From contig JBGQJK010000001.1 in the NCBI GenBank assembly GCA_041499035.1, forward strand, positions 22,393 to 86,392: a DNA stretch of 64,000 nucleotides. Direction: 5' to 3'. Both the position numbers and the translations under genes were made by a program. The notes under the pieces were generated by a model. It was not told the origin of the DNA, made no database searches, and was given only the letters and a program-made list of their open reading frames with translations. How positions within the stretch are numbered: position 1 is the first letter of the stretch; every line of letters begins with the position of its first letter. Below, in pieces: positions 52,110-61,495 of this stretch. Source of the DNA: DATFUL01 sp041499035. GTDB taxonomy: Bacteria > Patescibacteriota > Microgenomatia > UBA8517.

Positions 52110-54128
52110 CTATTTGATGTTTGCCAGAGCTTCCTTAGCGGTAGCGTCGTTGGGATCAATATTAATCAGAACGTACATTAATTGTTTTTTGGCTTCGTCA
52201 TTTTGCCCGGCATGTACCAGAAGAGCTGCGTATTCAATTCTTGCGGCGCCGTAGTTCGGTTTCAGCCCGATTGCTTTTTGGAAGTCGGCAAGTGAACCCT
52301 CATATGACCCCAAATTTGCATCGGCAATCCCGAGGTTATAATAAAGTTTAGCGTCGGTCGGGGCCAGCTTTATTGCAGCAATTTCCACGTCCCTTGCGGT
52401 AGCAAGATATTTTTCATCGATCGTGGAGAGCCTTACATATGTCCCAAATGCGGTACGCCTTAAATTGATGTTTGAAGGGGAGATGTCGACAGCTTTTTGT
52501 ATTTCGGTTATGGCGAGGTTTGTAAGGGTAGCGGCGGTGGTTGCGTCTTTGATTTGGTCGTAGGCAATCGCTGCTGCGCTATAAGAGTTTGCGATTTCTG
52601 CGTGATAAAGCGCCTGCCAGGGCTCAAGTTGTATTGCTTGTGATAATACAGGGATGGCAAGATCGGGGCGTGGGATTGCGTTAAGACCTTTACCTCTGGC
52701 GTATAAGGTATCGGCGTACCAGTAATTTGCGATAAAGTACAAGAGCATAAGAGCGAGAGAGCATGAGATTGCGATTCCCGTTTTCTGCAGACCGTCAAGT
52801 TTCAACTTATAGTCTTTCACCTTTTCATTCTCTTGTCCCAGAGCGGTAGCCAGTGCCGGGAATAAAAAGAATTCGAGCTGGGTTGGCACCACGGAAAAAC
52901 CGAAAAAATTAGTTGCAGATAAACTTATAAAACCAGATAGAAGCGCGAAGTTTAAAACACGATCTCCGTTCTTCTTAAAAATAAGATAAACCGAAAACCC
53001 GATGACGGTTATGTACGAAAGGAGCCCCACCGTACCAGTGTTTGCCGCGAAATTCAAAAACTCGTTATGAGCTTTGTTGTAAATAAAATCCCATTCGGAG
53101 GTAATATTATGGGCTACAGGGCGGTACGAATAATAAGAATAGGCAAAAGTTTCGACTCCGGTTCCAAAAATCGGGTAATGCTGCCAGATCTGTATCGCTC
53201 CGCTCCAAACGATTTTCCTAATGACCCCCGACTCGGTCCCACCCGTCTCAAGCGCTGTATCAGCGGGAGCGGCTGTTAACTGTTGACTCTTAACTGTCGA
53301 CTTTTGTTTGAGCATACTGCCCAAACTCGGTGTCCACTGCGTGCCGCTTATCAAACAAATGGCCACGAAAGTTGATCCAACAATCAAAAGATGGGGGAAT
53401 ACAGCGGGCAGTTTCTTGATATTTTGCCAGGCCACTAGTCCCCAAAAAAAGATTGTGCCGACACCAAAGCCCAGGAAGTCCGAACGAGACTTTGTATATA
53501 TTAAAGTCCAAAAGAAAAGAATCGAGAGACCGAAATACAACCAAAAATTCAGCGTTTTAACTTTTGATCTTAAGGCAAAAGCCCAGGCAATCGGAATTAA
53601 AGCCACTACCCATGCTCCAAGCCAGTTGGGTTGCCCGAGAGAGGAAAAAACGCGAGACTGCACATCCTGAACCCAAATGTTTTTGTCAATTCCAAAATGT
53701 TCCAAAACTCCGTAAGTTGATACCAAAAATGCTGAGGCGAACCAGACTTTTATAAGTTTTAGCGTTTCTTTTACATCAAAATTACTAACGAACGCCCAAT
53801 AGAGCAGTAAATAGCAAATCGTGGAAAGAAGTCCGCCGTTAAATCTTGAATAATAGCCGAATATTGAAGTGTAAAAGTCAATTGAAAGGAAAGTGGAAAT
53901 AAGTTGGGACCCCAAAAAAACCAGAAGAGGAATATCTAATATTGTGCGACGGAATATAAATTTTTCTTCAATAACGCACCTGGCCAACCACGCTCCGACA
54001 ATTAAGGTTGTCAGCATGTATGTCAGGACCATCTTGTTGAATTCGAAAACCTCTGAAGTATATGGCCATAAAACTATCGGAACGAAGAAAAGGAGAATTG
54101 CAAAAAGATAGAAAATAATTTTCCGCAT
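52110..54128 (-). CDS. O-antigen ligase/polymerase-like protein with C-terminal TPR repeats
   Basis: 672 residues. About the first 460 hold roughly 12 membrane helices and the Wzy_C ligase features: SIFGYYSRFNGGLLSTICYLLL, FSSLGQPNWLGAWVVALIPI, PIFGTGVETFAYSYYSYRP followed by YNKAHNEFLNFAANTGTVGLLSYITVIGF. The end (about 480-672) has TPR motifs, for example AIPVLSQAIQLEPWQALYHAEIANSYSAAA, LYYNLGIADANLGSYEGSLADFQKAIGLKPNYGAARIEYAALLVHAGQNDEAKKQL. This plan (ligase plus TPR) is found in surface-glycan or pilin O-glycosylation ligases. It differs from the shorter protein at 38772, which lacks the TPR part. Divergent from the second mreB. Confidence 0.83.
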   Translation of the reverse strand: MRKIIFYLFAILLFFVPIVLWPYTSEVFEFNKMVLTYMLTTLIVGAWLARCVIEEKFIFRRTILDIPLLVFLGSQLISTFLSIDFYTSIFGYYSRFNGGLLSTICYLLLYWAFVSNFDVKETLKLIKVWFASAFLVSTYGVLEHFGIDKNIWVQDVQSRVFSSLGQPNWLGAWVVALIPIAWAFALRSKVKTLNFWLYFGLSILFFWTLIYTKSRSDFLGFGVGTIFFWGLVAWQNIKKLPAVFPHLLIVGSTFVAICLISGTQWTPSLGSMLKQKSTVKSQQLTAAPADTALETGGTESGVIRKIVWSGAIQIWQHYPIFGTGVETFAYSYYSYRPVAHNITSEWDFIYNKAHNEFLNFAANTGTVGLLSYITVIGFSVYLIFKKNGDRVLNFALLSGFISLSATNFFGFSVVPTQLEFFLFPALATALGQENEKVKDYKLKLDGLQKTGIAISCSLALMLLYFIANYWYADTLYARGKGLNAIPRPDLAIPVLSQAIQLEPWQALYHAEIANSYSAAAIAYDQIKDATTAATLTNLAITEIQKAVDISPSNINLRRTAFGTYVRLSTIDEKYLATARDVEIAAIKLAPTDAKLYYNLGIADANLGSYEGSLADFQKAIGLKPNYGAARIEYAALLVHAGQNDEAKKQLMYVLINIDPNDATAKEALANIK

Positions 54129-54208
54129 CGAAATATATTATACCCTTTGCAAGATTTATTTTTGTGGGTATACTGCGATGCAATAGAAATGCTTGCCAGA
54201 TGAAAATA

Positions 54209-55270
54209 ATGAACCCGATAGACAGATTCCTGGGGCTTTTTTCCCATGACATCGGCATAGATTTGGGCACGGCAAATACACTGATCTGGGTCCGCGGCAA
54301 AGGAATTGTTATTAGAGAGCCCTCGGCCGTTGCAAGGCATAAAAAAACAAAAGAAATTTTGGCAATCGGCATCAGCGCCAAGAAAATGTACGGCAGGGCT
54401 CCGGCATCGATTGAAGCAATCCGCCCATTAAGGGACGGCGTTATTGCTGATTTTGACGCAACGGCAGCGATGCTTAAGCACTATATACGTCGGGTTCATG
54501 AAAGCGGCACTGTGATGCCGAAGATTCCCCGTCCGCGCGTCGTAATCGGAATTCCGTCCGGGGTTACCGAAGTTGAACGCCGTGCTGTTGCCGATGCCGC
54601 AATGGATGCAGGGGCCCGGGAGGTCTACTTAATTGAAGAGCCCATGGCTGCTGCGATTGGAGCAAAGTTGCCCGTAGAGGGTCCCGAGGGCAATTTTATA
54701 GTCGACATAGGCGGCGGGACAAGCGAGATTGCAGTAATTTCACTTGGTGGAATAGTCCTCGGGAGAAGCGTGCGGATTGCGGGAGACGAAATGGACGAGG
54801 CGATAATAAATTATGTCCGGCTCAAGTATTCGCTCCTTCTGGGTCAGCCCACAGCTGAAGCAGTTAAAATAGGCATAGCGTCGGTCTATTCCGATGCCGA
54901 AGGATCGGGCAAGCAAAAATTTACGGTAGTGCGTGGCCGCGATCTTGAAACCGGACTTCCTAAATCAATAAAACTTACAAATAGTGAAATCGGGGAGGCT
55001 CTTTCCCCGATCATTCAGGAGATCATCGGGAACATTGTCGACACACTTGAAGAAACCCCGCCCGAGCTGACGAGCGACATAATGGAGCGCGGAATTATTC
55101 TTGCCGGGGGCGGGTCACTCATTTCAGGTATCGATAAAGCGATAAGCGAAGCCACAAAAATGCCGGTTTGGATTGCCGAGGACCCTTTGACTTGCGTTGT
55201 CCGGGGCTGCGGGGTTTGCCTGGAGGATGCAGCACTTCTCAAAAAAATCAGAGTTACAAAAGGACTCTAA
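54209..55270 (+). CDS. mreB: Rod-shape determining protein MreB (second copy)
   Basis: 353 residues from the ATG at 54209 (MNPIDRFLGLFSHDIGIDLGTANTLIW). The short N-terminal stretch before the first strand can form the membrane-binding amphipathic helix, which the first copy lacks. Phosphate-1 IGIDLGTANTLIWVRGKG, phosphate-2 IVDIGGGTSEIAVISLGGIV and adenosine loop ILAGGGSLISGIDKAI are all present. TATACT lies about 40 nt upstream. A penicillin-binding protein 2 gene follows after 16 bp, so this copy is the one in a cell-wall operon; mreC, mreD and rodA are not seen in the window. Confidence 0.95.
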   Translation: MNPIDRFLGLFSHDIGIDLGTANTLIWVRGKGIVIREPSAVARHKKTKEILAIGISAKKMYGRAPASIEAIRPLRDGVIADFDATAAMLKHYIRRVHESGTVMPKIPRPRVVIGIPSGVTEVERRAVADAAMDAGAREVYLIEEPMAAAIGAKLPVEGPEGNFIVDIGGGTSEIAVISLGGIVLGRSVRIAGDEMDEAIINYVRLKYSLLLGQPTAEAVKIGIASVYSDAEGSGKQKFTVVRGRDLETGLPKSIKLTNSEIGEALSPIIQEIIGNIVDTLEETPPELTSDIMERGIILAGGGSLISGIDKAISEATKMPVWIAEDPLTCVVRGCGVCLEDAALLKKIRVTKGL

Positions 55271-55286
55271 GTGCTAGAATAGCTTG

Positions 55287-56924
55287 ATGAATTCGTTCTC
55301 TTCAAATACTAATCAGTCCTGGCTTTCCTGGTTCCTGCGAGGTATTTTAATTCTTCTTTTTTTAATTCTTTTAGGCAAACTTTTTGAGGTCCAGATAATC
55401 AAGGGTGATTATTATAGACAGCTTTCCGATGAAAACAGAATCCGCCACATTCCCATCCCGGCCCAAAGAGGAAAAATATTAGCCAGAAACGGAGAGGTAT
55501 TGGCCGGGAATGTTGCAATCAAAAAAAGGGTCCAATTTAGCTCCTTAGGAAGCACTCAATTAACGGAAGACCTGACCGGGGCGACTCCGGAGGAAATTGT
55601 TACTGACTATAAAAGATTCTATCCACTTGCCGATATGTTTGCACACGGCACGGGGTACCTTTCTATAGTTTCCGGGTCGGAAGTCGGAACAGTGGACCCG
55701 GCTTGCCCCGGAAAAGGCATAAGAACCGGCGGAATGCTCGTTGGGGTAACGGGACTAGAGCAGGAGTACGAATGTCAACTCCGCGGCATACCGGGTGAGG
55801 AGCTTGTTGAGGTAAATACAAAGGGCAAAGAAATCCGGTATTTAGGTATTAAATATCCTACCCCCGGAGTTGATCTTAAAACTTCAATTGATTACGGATT
55901 GCAGCAGGAACTCTCCTCCGATATGGATAAAATGGGTGCTGCAATTGTAACAGACCCAAGCGGTCAAATTCTTGCATTTTATTCCAGCCCCGGTTTTGAT
56001 CCGAATCTTTTTATGAATAAAGACGAGACGGCAAAAGTTTCGGCGCTTTTAACAGATCATAATCTTCCGCTATTTGACAGAGTAATAAGCGGCACGTTTC
56101 ATCCGGGAAGTGTGTTTAAACCGCTGGTAGCCATAGCCGCTCTTGAAGAAGGAGCAATCGATAAAAGTTTTATCTTTAATGATCCGGGTATCATCACTGT
56201 CAACGGTTTTTCCTACACAAATTGGTATTTTACGGAATTCGGTCGGTTGGAAGGTCAGGTCGATCTGGTTAAAGCCTTAGCCCGCTCCACAGATACTTTC
56301 TTTTACAAGGTCGGAGGTATGGTGGGCCCGGTTAATATCGCCAAGTGGGCGGACAGTTTTGATTTGGATAAACCAACCGGTATAGATATTCCGGGAGAAA
56401 CCAAAGGTTTGATTCCCACTCCCGACTGGAAGCAAAAAACAATACATGAGCCCTGGTTCTTGGGCAATACTTATAATATGTCCATAGGACAAGGTGACGT
56501 TTCGGTCACGCCCGTCGAACTCAATACCTATATAGCCGCAATAGCAGGGAACGGAAAACTTTGCCAGCCGCAATTTATTTACTCAGCCTCACCGGTTTGC
56601 AGGCAAATAAATATATCTCAAAATAATCTGGATCTGGTTAAGGAAGGGATGCAATCCGCATGCGTAGCCGGAGGAACAGCTTATACGTTTTTTGATTTCA
56701 GTGCAAAACATGGGGGAACCACTGTTGCTTGCAAAACCGGAACTGCAGAGGTTGGTGCAGTTGGCGAACCGAATGCCTGGTTTACATTTTTTAGTCCAAT
56801 CGACAAACCACAAATTGTCGCAACAATAGTTTTTGAAAAAGGCGGTCAGGGCTCCCAAGTTGCCGGGCCTGTTGCGCGGAAAATCGCAGATTATTATTTT
56901 CAATCTATAGGAACCGCAAAATGA
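55287..56924 (+). CDS. mrdA: Penicillin-binding protein 2 (MrdA-type transpeptidase)
   Basis: 545 residues. One N-terminal membrane helix (about 12-33), then the pedestal (IRHIPIPAQRGKILARNGEVLAGN), then the transpeptidase. The three active-site motifs are HPGSVFKPLVAIAALEEG (SxxK, Ser near 275), RSTDTFFYKVG (SxD, the form usual in MrdA rather than SxN) and ACKTGTAEVG (KTG near 483). PBP2 cross-links peptidoglycan during elongation with MreB and RodA. ATG at 55287 is preceded by an in-frame TTG. It forms an operon with the second mreB and overlaps dprA by 4 bp (ATGA). Confidence 0.93.
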   Translation: MNSFSSNTNQSWLSWFLRGILILLFLILLGKLFEVQIIKGDYYRQLSDENRIRHIPIPAQRGKILARNGEVLAGNVAIKKRVQFSSLGSTQLTEDLTGATPEEIVTDYKRFYPLADMFAHGTGYLSIVSGSEVGTVDPACPGKGIRTGGMLVGVTGLEQEYECQLRGIPGEELVEVNTKGKEIRYLGIKYPTPGVDLKTSIDYGLQQELSSDMDKMGAAIVTDPSGQILAFYSSPGFDPNLFMNKDETAKVSALLTDHNLPLFDRVISGTFHPGSVFKPLVAIAALEEGAIDKSFIFNDPGIITVNGFSYTNWYFTEFGRLEGQVDLVKALARSTDTFFYKVGGMVGPVNIAKWADSFDLDKPTGIDIPGETKGLIPTPDWKQKTIHEPWFLGNTYNMSIGQGDVSVTPVELNTYIAAIAGNGKLCQPQFIYSASPVCRQINISQNNLDLVKEGMQSACVAGGTAYTFFDFSAKHGGTTVACKTGTAEVGAVGEPNAWFTFFSPIDKPQIVATIVFEKGGQGSQVAGPVARKIADYYFQSIGTAK

Positions 56925-58003
56925 CTGAAACCGAATATCTGGTTGCCCTAAGCACTTTCCCCGACGTCGGCCCCATGCGGACCAAACTACTTCTTTCGTT
57001 CTTTAAGTCTGCAAAAAAGATTTGGACAGCGACTCAAAAGGATTTACTTGAAGTTGGTCTTGGATCAAAGCTTGTAGAAAGATTTAGTGAGCACCGCAAA
57101 AAACTTGATCTCAAAAAATATTTTCGAGCCTTAAAGAAAGAATCAGTCACCACTCTAACTATTTTTGATAAAGATTATCCAGGGAATCTGAGAGAGATTG
57201 ATGACTATCCCCACGTTTTATATGTTAAAGGAAACCTGAAGTCAACCGACTCGCGGGCGGTTGCGATTGTTGGTACAAGGTTAATGACCTCTTATGGAAG
57301 GGAAGTTACCCAAAAACTAGCAAGCGAGCTTGCAACCTTTGGGATAACTATTATCTCAGGTTTGGCGATTGGCGTGGATGCAGAATCGCAAAGGGCGGCG
57401 CTTAATGCGGGCGGGCGTACTATTGCGGTTCTTGCTTCCGGGCTTGATATCATTTCACCTCTGACGAATAAAGCCCTGGCTCTCGAGTTTATCAAAAACC
57501 AAGGTGCCGTGGTTTCCGAATATCCTTTGGGGCATGTTCCTTTCAAATCGGATTTTGCAGTCAGAAACCGCTTAATATCCGGACTAAGTAAAGCTGTGAT
57601 TGTAATAGAAGGAAGGATGAAGAGCGGGACGTTTTATACGGTTAACGCCGCCGCTTCCCAAAACCGGCCTGTTTTTGCGGTACCCGGCCCAATAACCTCA
57701 CCCGCTTCGGAAGGGCCGAATTATTTAATTCAAAATGGCGCTAAACCAATTTCATCCGCCCGCGATATTTTGGACGAACTACATATGCAACTAAAAGTTG
57801 ACAAAGAAGCTGTGGAAAAAGTTATGCCGGGAGGCCCCGTTGAGATTAAAATCATAGAAATTCTGGATCGGGAACCGCTACACCTTGACGAACTTGTTAG
57901 AATATCCGGTATTAATACGTCTGAAGTTTCTGCTAGACTTACAATCATGGAAATGAAAGGGTTAGTCAGGAATTTAGGGAATAGTATATATAAAAAAGTC
58001 TAA
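56921..58003 (+). CDS. dprA: DNA-processing protein DprA
   Basis: 360 residues. DprA binds incoming single-stranded DNA and loads RecA during natural transformation. The Rossmann core is complete: RAVAIVGTRLMTSYGREVTQKLASELATFGITIISGLAIGVDAESQRAALNAGGRTIAVLASGLD, then SEYPLGHVPFKSDFAVRNRLISGLSKAVIVIEGRMKSGTFYTVNAA, and AVPGPITSPASEGPNYLIQNGAKPI. A winged helix at the C-terminus (VEIKIIEILDREPLHLDELVRISGINTSEVSARLTIMEMKGLVRNLG) resembles the DprA WH domain. Its ATG overlaps the PBP2 stop. An imperfect palindromic repeat follows it. Confidence 0.93.
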   Translation: MTETEYLVALSTFPDVGPMRTKLLLSFFKSAKKIWTATQKDLLEVGLGSKLVERFSEHRKKLDLKKYFRALKKESVTTLTIFDKDYPGNLREIDDYPHVLYVKGNLKSTDSRAVAIVGTRLMTSYGREVTQKLASELATFGITIISGLAIGVDAESQRAALNAGGRTIAVLASGLDIISPLTNKALALEFIKNQGAVVSEYPLGHVPFKSDFAVRNRLISGLSKAVIVIEGRMKSGTFYTVNAAASQNRPVFAVPGPITSPASEGPNYLIQNGAKPISSARDILDELHMQLKVDKEAVEKVMPGGPVEIKIIEILDREPLHLDELVRISGINTSEVSARLTIMEMKGLVRNLGNSIYKKV

Positions 58004-58017
58004 ATTCATTTTTCATT

Positions 58018-58112
58018 TTTCGCTTTCCATTTGCCATTGATTTTTCAATCGATCAATTTGCAAATTGCAAATAAATGGAAGATGACAGATGATAAGTGGA
58101 AAATACTACCGT
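58018..58112 (+). repeat. Imperfect palindromic intergenic repeat, copy 2
   Basis: Same design as 27131-27226: a T-rich left half (TTTCGCTTTCCATTTGCCAT) and an A-rich right half (AAATTGCAAATAAATGGAAG then ATGACAGAT) that largely pair with each other. Like copy 1 it ends directly before a start codon, here that of topA. Confidence 0.6.
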
Positions 58113-60065
58113 ATGAATCTCGTAATTGTTGAGTCACCAACTAAAGCCAGGACCCTCGGGAAATTCCTTGGAAGTGGCTATGATGTGGAAGCAACAACAG
58201 GGCACATCAAGGATCTGCCCAAGAGCGTCTTGGGAATTGATATCGAACATGATTTTAAGCCTGACTATGTGGAGGTAGAAAAAAGAAGGGAGACAATTGA
58301 TTTAATTAAATCAAAGTCCAAAAAAGCCAAGGAAATTTTTATCGCGACCGACCCTGACCGTGAAGGAGAAGCAATTGCTTCTCATGTAAAAGAAATTTTG
58401 GAAGGCAAGGGGAAGGTGGAAAGAATTACATTTCATGAAATTACAAAAGAAGCTGTCGAAGAGGCTCTTAGAAATCCCCGCGATGTTGATAAAAAACTGG
58501 TCGATGCACAAATTGCGCGCAGGGTGCTCGACCGGCTTGTAGGCTATAAACTTTCCCCGCTCCTCTGGAAAAAAGTTAGACGCGGACTTTCGGCAGGGCG
58601 CGTTCAGTCGGTTGCTGTTCGTTTGATTGTTGAGAAGGAGCGCGAAATAGAAAAGTTTAAAGCGGAAGAATATTGGGAAATAAATGCTATTGTCAAAACC
58701 GATAAATCAAAAGAATTTCAAGTCCAGTTGGTCAAGATAGAAGTCAAAAACAAAAAGTCCTCTGACGAGATTTTAACCGATCTTAAAAAAGCAAAATATA
58801 AAGTTGCCGATGTCAAAAAGAGCCAGGTCAGTAAAAATCCGTATCCGCCTTTTACGACTTCCACAATGACTCAGGCGGCGGCAAGAATTATGGGCTGGTC
58901 TTCCAAAAAAACCATGTCTGTTGCCCAGAAGCTTTATGAGGAAGGACTTATTACATATCATAGAACCGATTCACTTAATCTGTCTCTCCCGGCCGTAATG
59001 AAAGCCCGCGACTATATCAAGGAAAATTATGGTGTTACATACCTCCCGGAAAAACCGCGTTTGTATAAAACCGTAAGCAAAATGGCTCAGGAAGCCCACG
59101 AGGCTATACGCCCCACAAATGTTAATTATAAGTTGGAAGTAACAACCGAGAGGTTTGCAGAGGAAAACACAAAACTTTATGAGCTTATTTGGGGCAGGTT
59201 TGTGGCCTGTCAGATGAACCCGTCAATTTACGACGAAACGACGATTGATGTATCTGCAGACAAGTACCTTCTTCGGGCATCCGGACAAATAATGAAGTTT
59301 GACGGATGGCGTCGTGTTGTTCCGGCCAAAAAAGATGCGGAAGAAGTTGTTGTAATCTTGCCTGAGGTTATCAAAGACGAAGACTTGGACTTGGTTAAGA
59401 CTTGGGGGGATCAGAAGTTTACCCAGCCCCCGGCGCGCTTCAACGAGGCCTCGCTTATTAAAACTCTGGAAAAGTTGGGGATTGGCCGGCCTTCAACTTA
59501 CGCGCCGACAATTTCCGTAATTCAAATCCGGAATTATGTTGAAAAGAACGATAGTAAACAATTTGTTCCCACTACAATCGGTGTGGCCGTCAACGACTTT
59601 TTGATGATGAATTTCCCCGAGACTTTCGATTATCAGTTTACCGCGGAAATGGAGGGAAATCTTGACGCAGTTGCCGAAGGCAAACTTGCCTGGGTAAAAA
59701 CTATCAGCGATTTTTGGAAGCCGTTTGGCAAAAAATTAAAAGATGTCGAGAAAAATAGTAAAAGGGTAAAAATTGAAGTAGAAAAATTGGGCAGGAAGTG
59801 TCCGGATTGTAAAGAAGGTGAGCTGGTAGTTAGGATGGGGAGGTTCGGCAAATTTATTTCCTGCTCCCGTTTCCCGGATTGCAAGCACACGGAAAAATAC
59901 CTGGAAAAGATTGGCATGGTTTGCCCCGAGTGTAAAAAGGGCGACGTCATCGTCAAAAAGACTTCAAAGGGGCGCAAGTTCTTTGGCTGCAGCCGCTATC
60001 CCGATTGCAAGTATGCTTCATGGAGGAGCCCTAAAAAGGAGGGAGCAAGTGAAAAACAGGTTTGA
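58113..60065 (+). CDS. topA: DNA topoisomerase I
   Basis: 650 residues from the ATG at 58113 (MNLVIVESPTKARTLGKFLG), which starts exactly at the TOPRIM domain; the longer ORF start is not needed. The TOPRIM acidic cluster is ATDPDREGEAIASHV. The active Tyr lies in EEGLITYHRTDSLNLS. The C-terminus has two zinc ribbons: CPDCKEGELVVRMGRFGKFISCSRFPDC and CPECKKGDVIVKKTSKGRKFFGCSRYPDC. The enzyme relaxes negative supercoils. The last 17 bp overlap the mazG-like gene, whose Shine-Dalgarno AGGAGGG lies inside the topA end. Confidence 0.96.
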   Translation: MNLVIVESPTKARTLGKFLGSGYDVEATTGHIKDLPKSVLGIDIEHDFKPDYVEVEKRRETIDLIKSKSKKAKEIFIATDPDREGEAIASHVKEILEGKGKVERITFHEITKEAVEEALRNPRDVDKKLVDAQIARRVLDRLVGYKLSPLLWKKVRRGLSAGRVQSVAVRLIVEKEREIEKFKAEEYWEINAIVKTDKSKEFQVQLVKIEVKNKKSSDEILTDLKKAKYKVADVKKSQVSKNPYPPFTTSTMTQAAARIMGWSSKKTMSVAQKLYEEGLITYHRTDSLNLSLPAVMKARDYIKENYGVTYLPEKPRLYKTVSKMAQEAHEAIRPTNVNYKLEVTTERFAEENTKLYELIWGRFVACQMNPSIYDETTIDVSADKYLLRASGQIMKFDGWRRVVPAKKDAEEVVVILPEVIKDEDLDLVKTWGDQKFTQPPARFNEASLIKTLEKLGIGRPSTYAPTISVIQIRNYVEKNDSKQFVPTTIGVAVNDFLMMNFPETFDYQFTAEMEGNLDAVAEGKLAWVKTISDFWKPFGKKLKDVEKNSKRVKIEVEKLGRKCPDCKEGELVVRMGRFGKFISCSRFPDCKHTEKYLEKIGMVCPECKKGDVIVKKTSKGRKFFGCSRYPDCKYASWRSPKKEGASEKQV

Positions 60066-60393
60066 AGATTTTGACGAGTATCAAAAGGCTTGCAACAAAA
60101 CTGCCATCTATCCAGGGATTGGTAGAAACTTTACGTATCCCACGATAGGACTTATGGGAGAAGCAGGAGAAGTCGCCAACAAAATCAAAAAGATCATTCG
60201 TGATGACAAATCAAAAATCAAAAAAGAAAATCGTGATGGAATCAAAGCCGAGTTGGGTGACATCATGTGGTACGTGGCTCAACTCTCAACAGAACTCGGT
60301 TTAAAACTTTCCGATATCATCGGATATAATCTTACTAAAATTGCTTCGAGAAACGTTCGCGGAAAGCTTCATGGTAGCGGAGACAACAGGTAA
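60049..60393 (+). CDS. MazG-like nucleotide pyrophosphohydrolase
   Basis: 114 residues from a GTG at 60049 (VKNRFEDFDEYQKA), chosen because AGGAGGG (60037-60043) lies 5 nt upstream; the longest ORF in this frame would run into topA in the wrong frame. GLMGEAGEVANKIKK and ELGDIMWYVAQLSTELG give the ExxE...ExxD metal-binding signature of the MazG/dUTPase-like all-alpha fold. Such enzymes hydrolyse noncanonical NTPs and keep nucleotide pools clean. The next genes are thymidine kinase and other dTMP enzymes, so a nucleotide-pool role fits. Overlaps topA by 17 bp. Confidence 0.85.
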   Translation: MKNRFEDFDEYQKACNKTAIYPGIGRNFTYPTIGLMGEAGEVANKIKKIIRDDKSKIKKENRDGIKAELGDIMWYVAQLSTELGLKLSDIIGYNLTKIASRNVRGKLHGSGDNR

Positions 60394-60451
60394 ATACTTA
60401 AATACATTTTTCTTATTGCAAGTTGCAAAAATATAAGATATCTTCTGCGTG

Positions 60452-61051
60452 ATGGAAAGGTTGGGTTCTATTGCGGGTTCCATGTTTTCTGGAAAAACTG
60501 ATGAACTTATCCGTCAAGTTGAAAGAGAGGAATTCGCTGGTATTGTCGTACAAATATTTAAACCAAAAATTGACGTTCGATGGGGTAATGTAAACTCAGT
60601 CCGCTCTCATGCGGGTAGGGAGAAAGAGGCGATATCTGTAGAATCTTCAAGGCAGATATTAACTCTTCTAAATGAGGATACAAAAGTTGTTGCGATTGAT
60701 GAGGCACAATTTATGGACAAAGAAATCGTGGAAGTTGTAGATGAGCTACTGGAGAAAGATATAAAAGTAATAGTGGCAGGTTTGCCGCTTGATTTTAAAG
60801 GTGAGCCGTTTGGTTCCATGCCAGTACTTTTGGCCAAATCGGATGTGATTACAAGACTCACCGCAATTTGTACCTACAAAGATGACGGAACAATTTGCGG
60901 TCAGGAAGCAACAAGAACACAAAGATTGGTTGACGGCCGGCCAGCCAAGTACACGGATCCCTTGATCGTAATTGGTGCAGAGGAGTCCTATGCTCCACGT
61001 TGCCCAACGCATCACATTGTTCCGGAGAAGCCCCGCGGGGTTATGCGATGA
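60452..61051 (+). CDS. tdk: Thymidine kinase (type II)
   Basis: 199 residues (ATG at 60452; the GTG directly before it is an alternative). It phosphorylates thymidine to dTMP. GSIAGSMFSGKTDELIRQVERE is Walker A with the typical M/P-F-S-G-K-T; KVVAIDEAQFMD is the Walker B with the general-base Glu; VAGLPLDFKGEPFG is the substrate lasso; and CTYKDDGTICGQEATRTQRLVDG plus YAPRCPTHH give the zinc-binding Cys pattern. TTGCAAGTTGCAA lies upstream, a possible operator. Thus both salvage (Tdk) and synthesis (ThyA) of dTMP are present. Confidence 0.93.
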   Translation: MERLGSIAGSMFSGKTDELIRQVEREEFAGIVVQIFKPKIDVRWGNVNSVRSHAGREKEAISVESSRQILTLLNEDTKVVAIDEAQFMDKEIVEVVDELLEKDIKVIVAGLPLDFKGEPFGSMPVLLAKSDVITRLTAICTYKDDGTICGQEATRTQRLVDGRPAKYTDPLIVIGAEESYAPRCPTHHIVPEKPRGVMR

Positions 61052-61096
61052 CTTTCTTCTTGCAAGTTTTTGGAAAGTGGGATATGTTTCTATCAA

Positions 61097-61471
61097 ATGA
61101 TTGAAGTTGGGGATTGGCAAACAAAGTTTGGAGCAGCTTTATCTTTTCTAAAAGACGAGCGCAAAAAAATGCTCAAAGAAGAGGTCTATAGAGATACACA
61201 AAAACTTTTTGAGTGGGCGGAGGAAACTGCCAAAAAGTCTTCTGAAATTTCTGCGATCTGTGGAGGTGGTCATTTGGCCATACTTGTTTGCGACGAACTT
61301 GATAGGACGAAAGGAGGTTTCAAGGTTATGGACAATATAATTATGTTCGCTGGAGCTCAAGGGATAAGGCCGGAAATCAACACAGACAGCACAAGGGTTA
61401 GAGCCTGCACGGCTTTGACAACTTACTTGGACCAAAGAGGTTTGGGAAATAAAATGATCACCGGGGTTTGA
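61097..61471 (+). CDS. Hypothetical protein in the nucleotide block
   Basis: 124 residues from the ATG at 61097 (MIEVGDWQTKFGAALSFL); the longer frame would need a TTG start. No family recognised. Two parts: a charged helix (FLKDERKKMLKEEVYRDTQKLFEWAEETAKKSS) and then ISAICGGGHLAILVCDELDRTKGGFKVMDNIIMFAGAQGIRPEIN, which may be a beta-sheet core with two Cys. The STRVRACTALTTYLDQRGLG end is Arg-rich. It lies between tdk and folA, so a nucleotide or cofactor role is possible. Confidence 0.5.
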   Translation: MIEVGDWQTKFGAALSFLKDERKKMLKEEVYRDTQKLFEWAEETAKKSSEISAICGGGHLAILVCDELDRTKGGFKVMDNIIMFAGAQGIRPEINTDSTRVRACTALTTYLDQRGLGNKMITGV

Positions 61472-61495
61472 TGCTTCAGATAATCTTATGAATAA

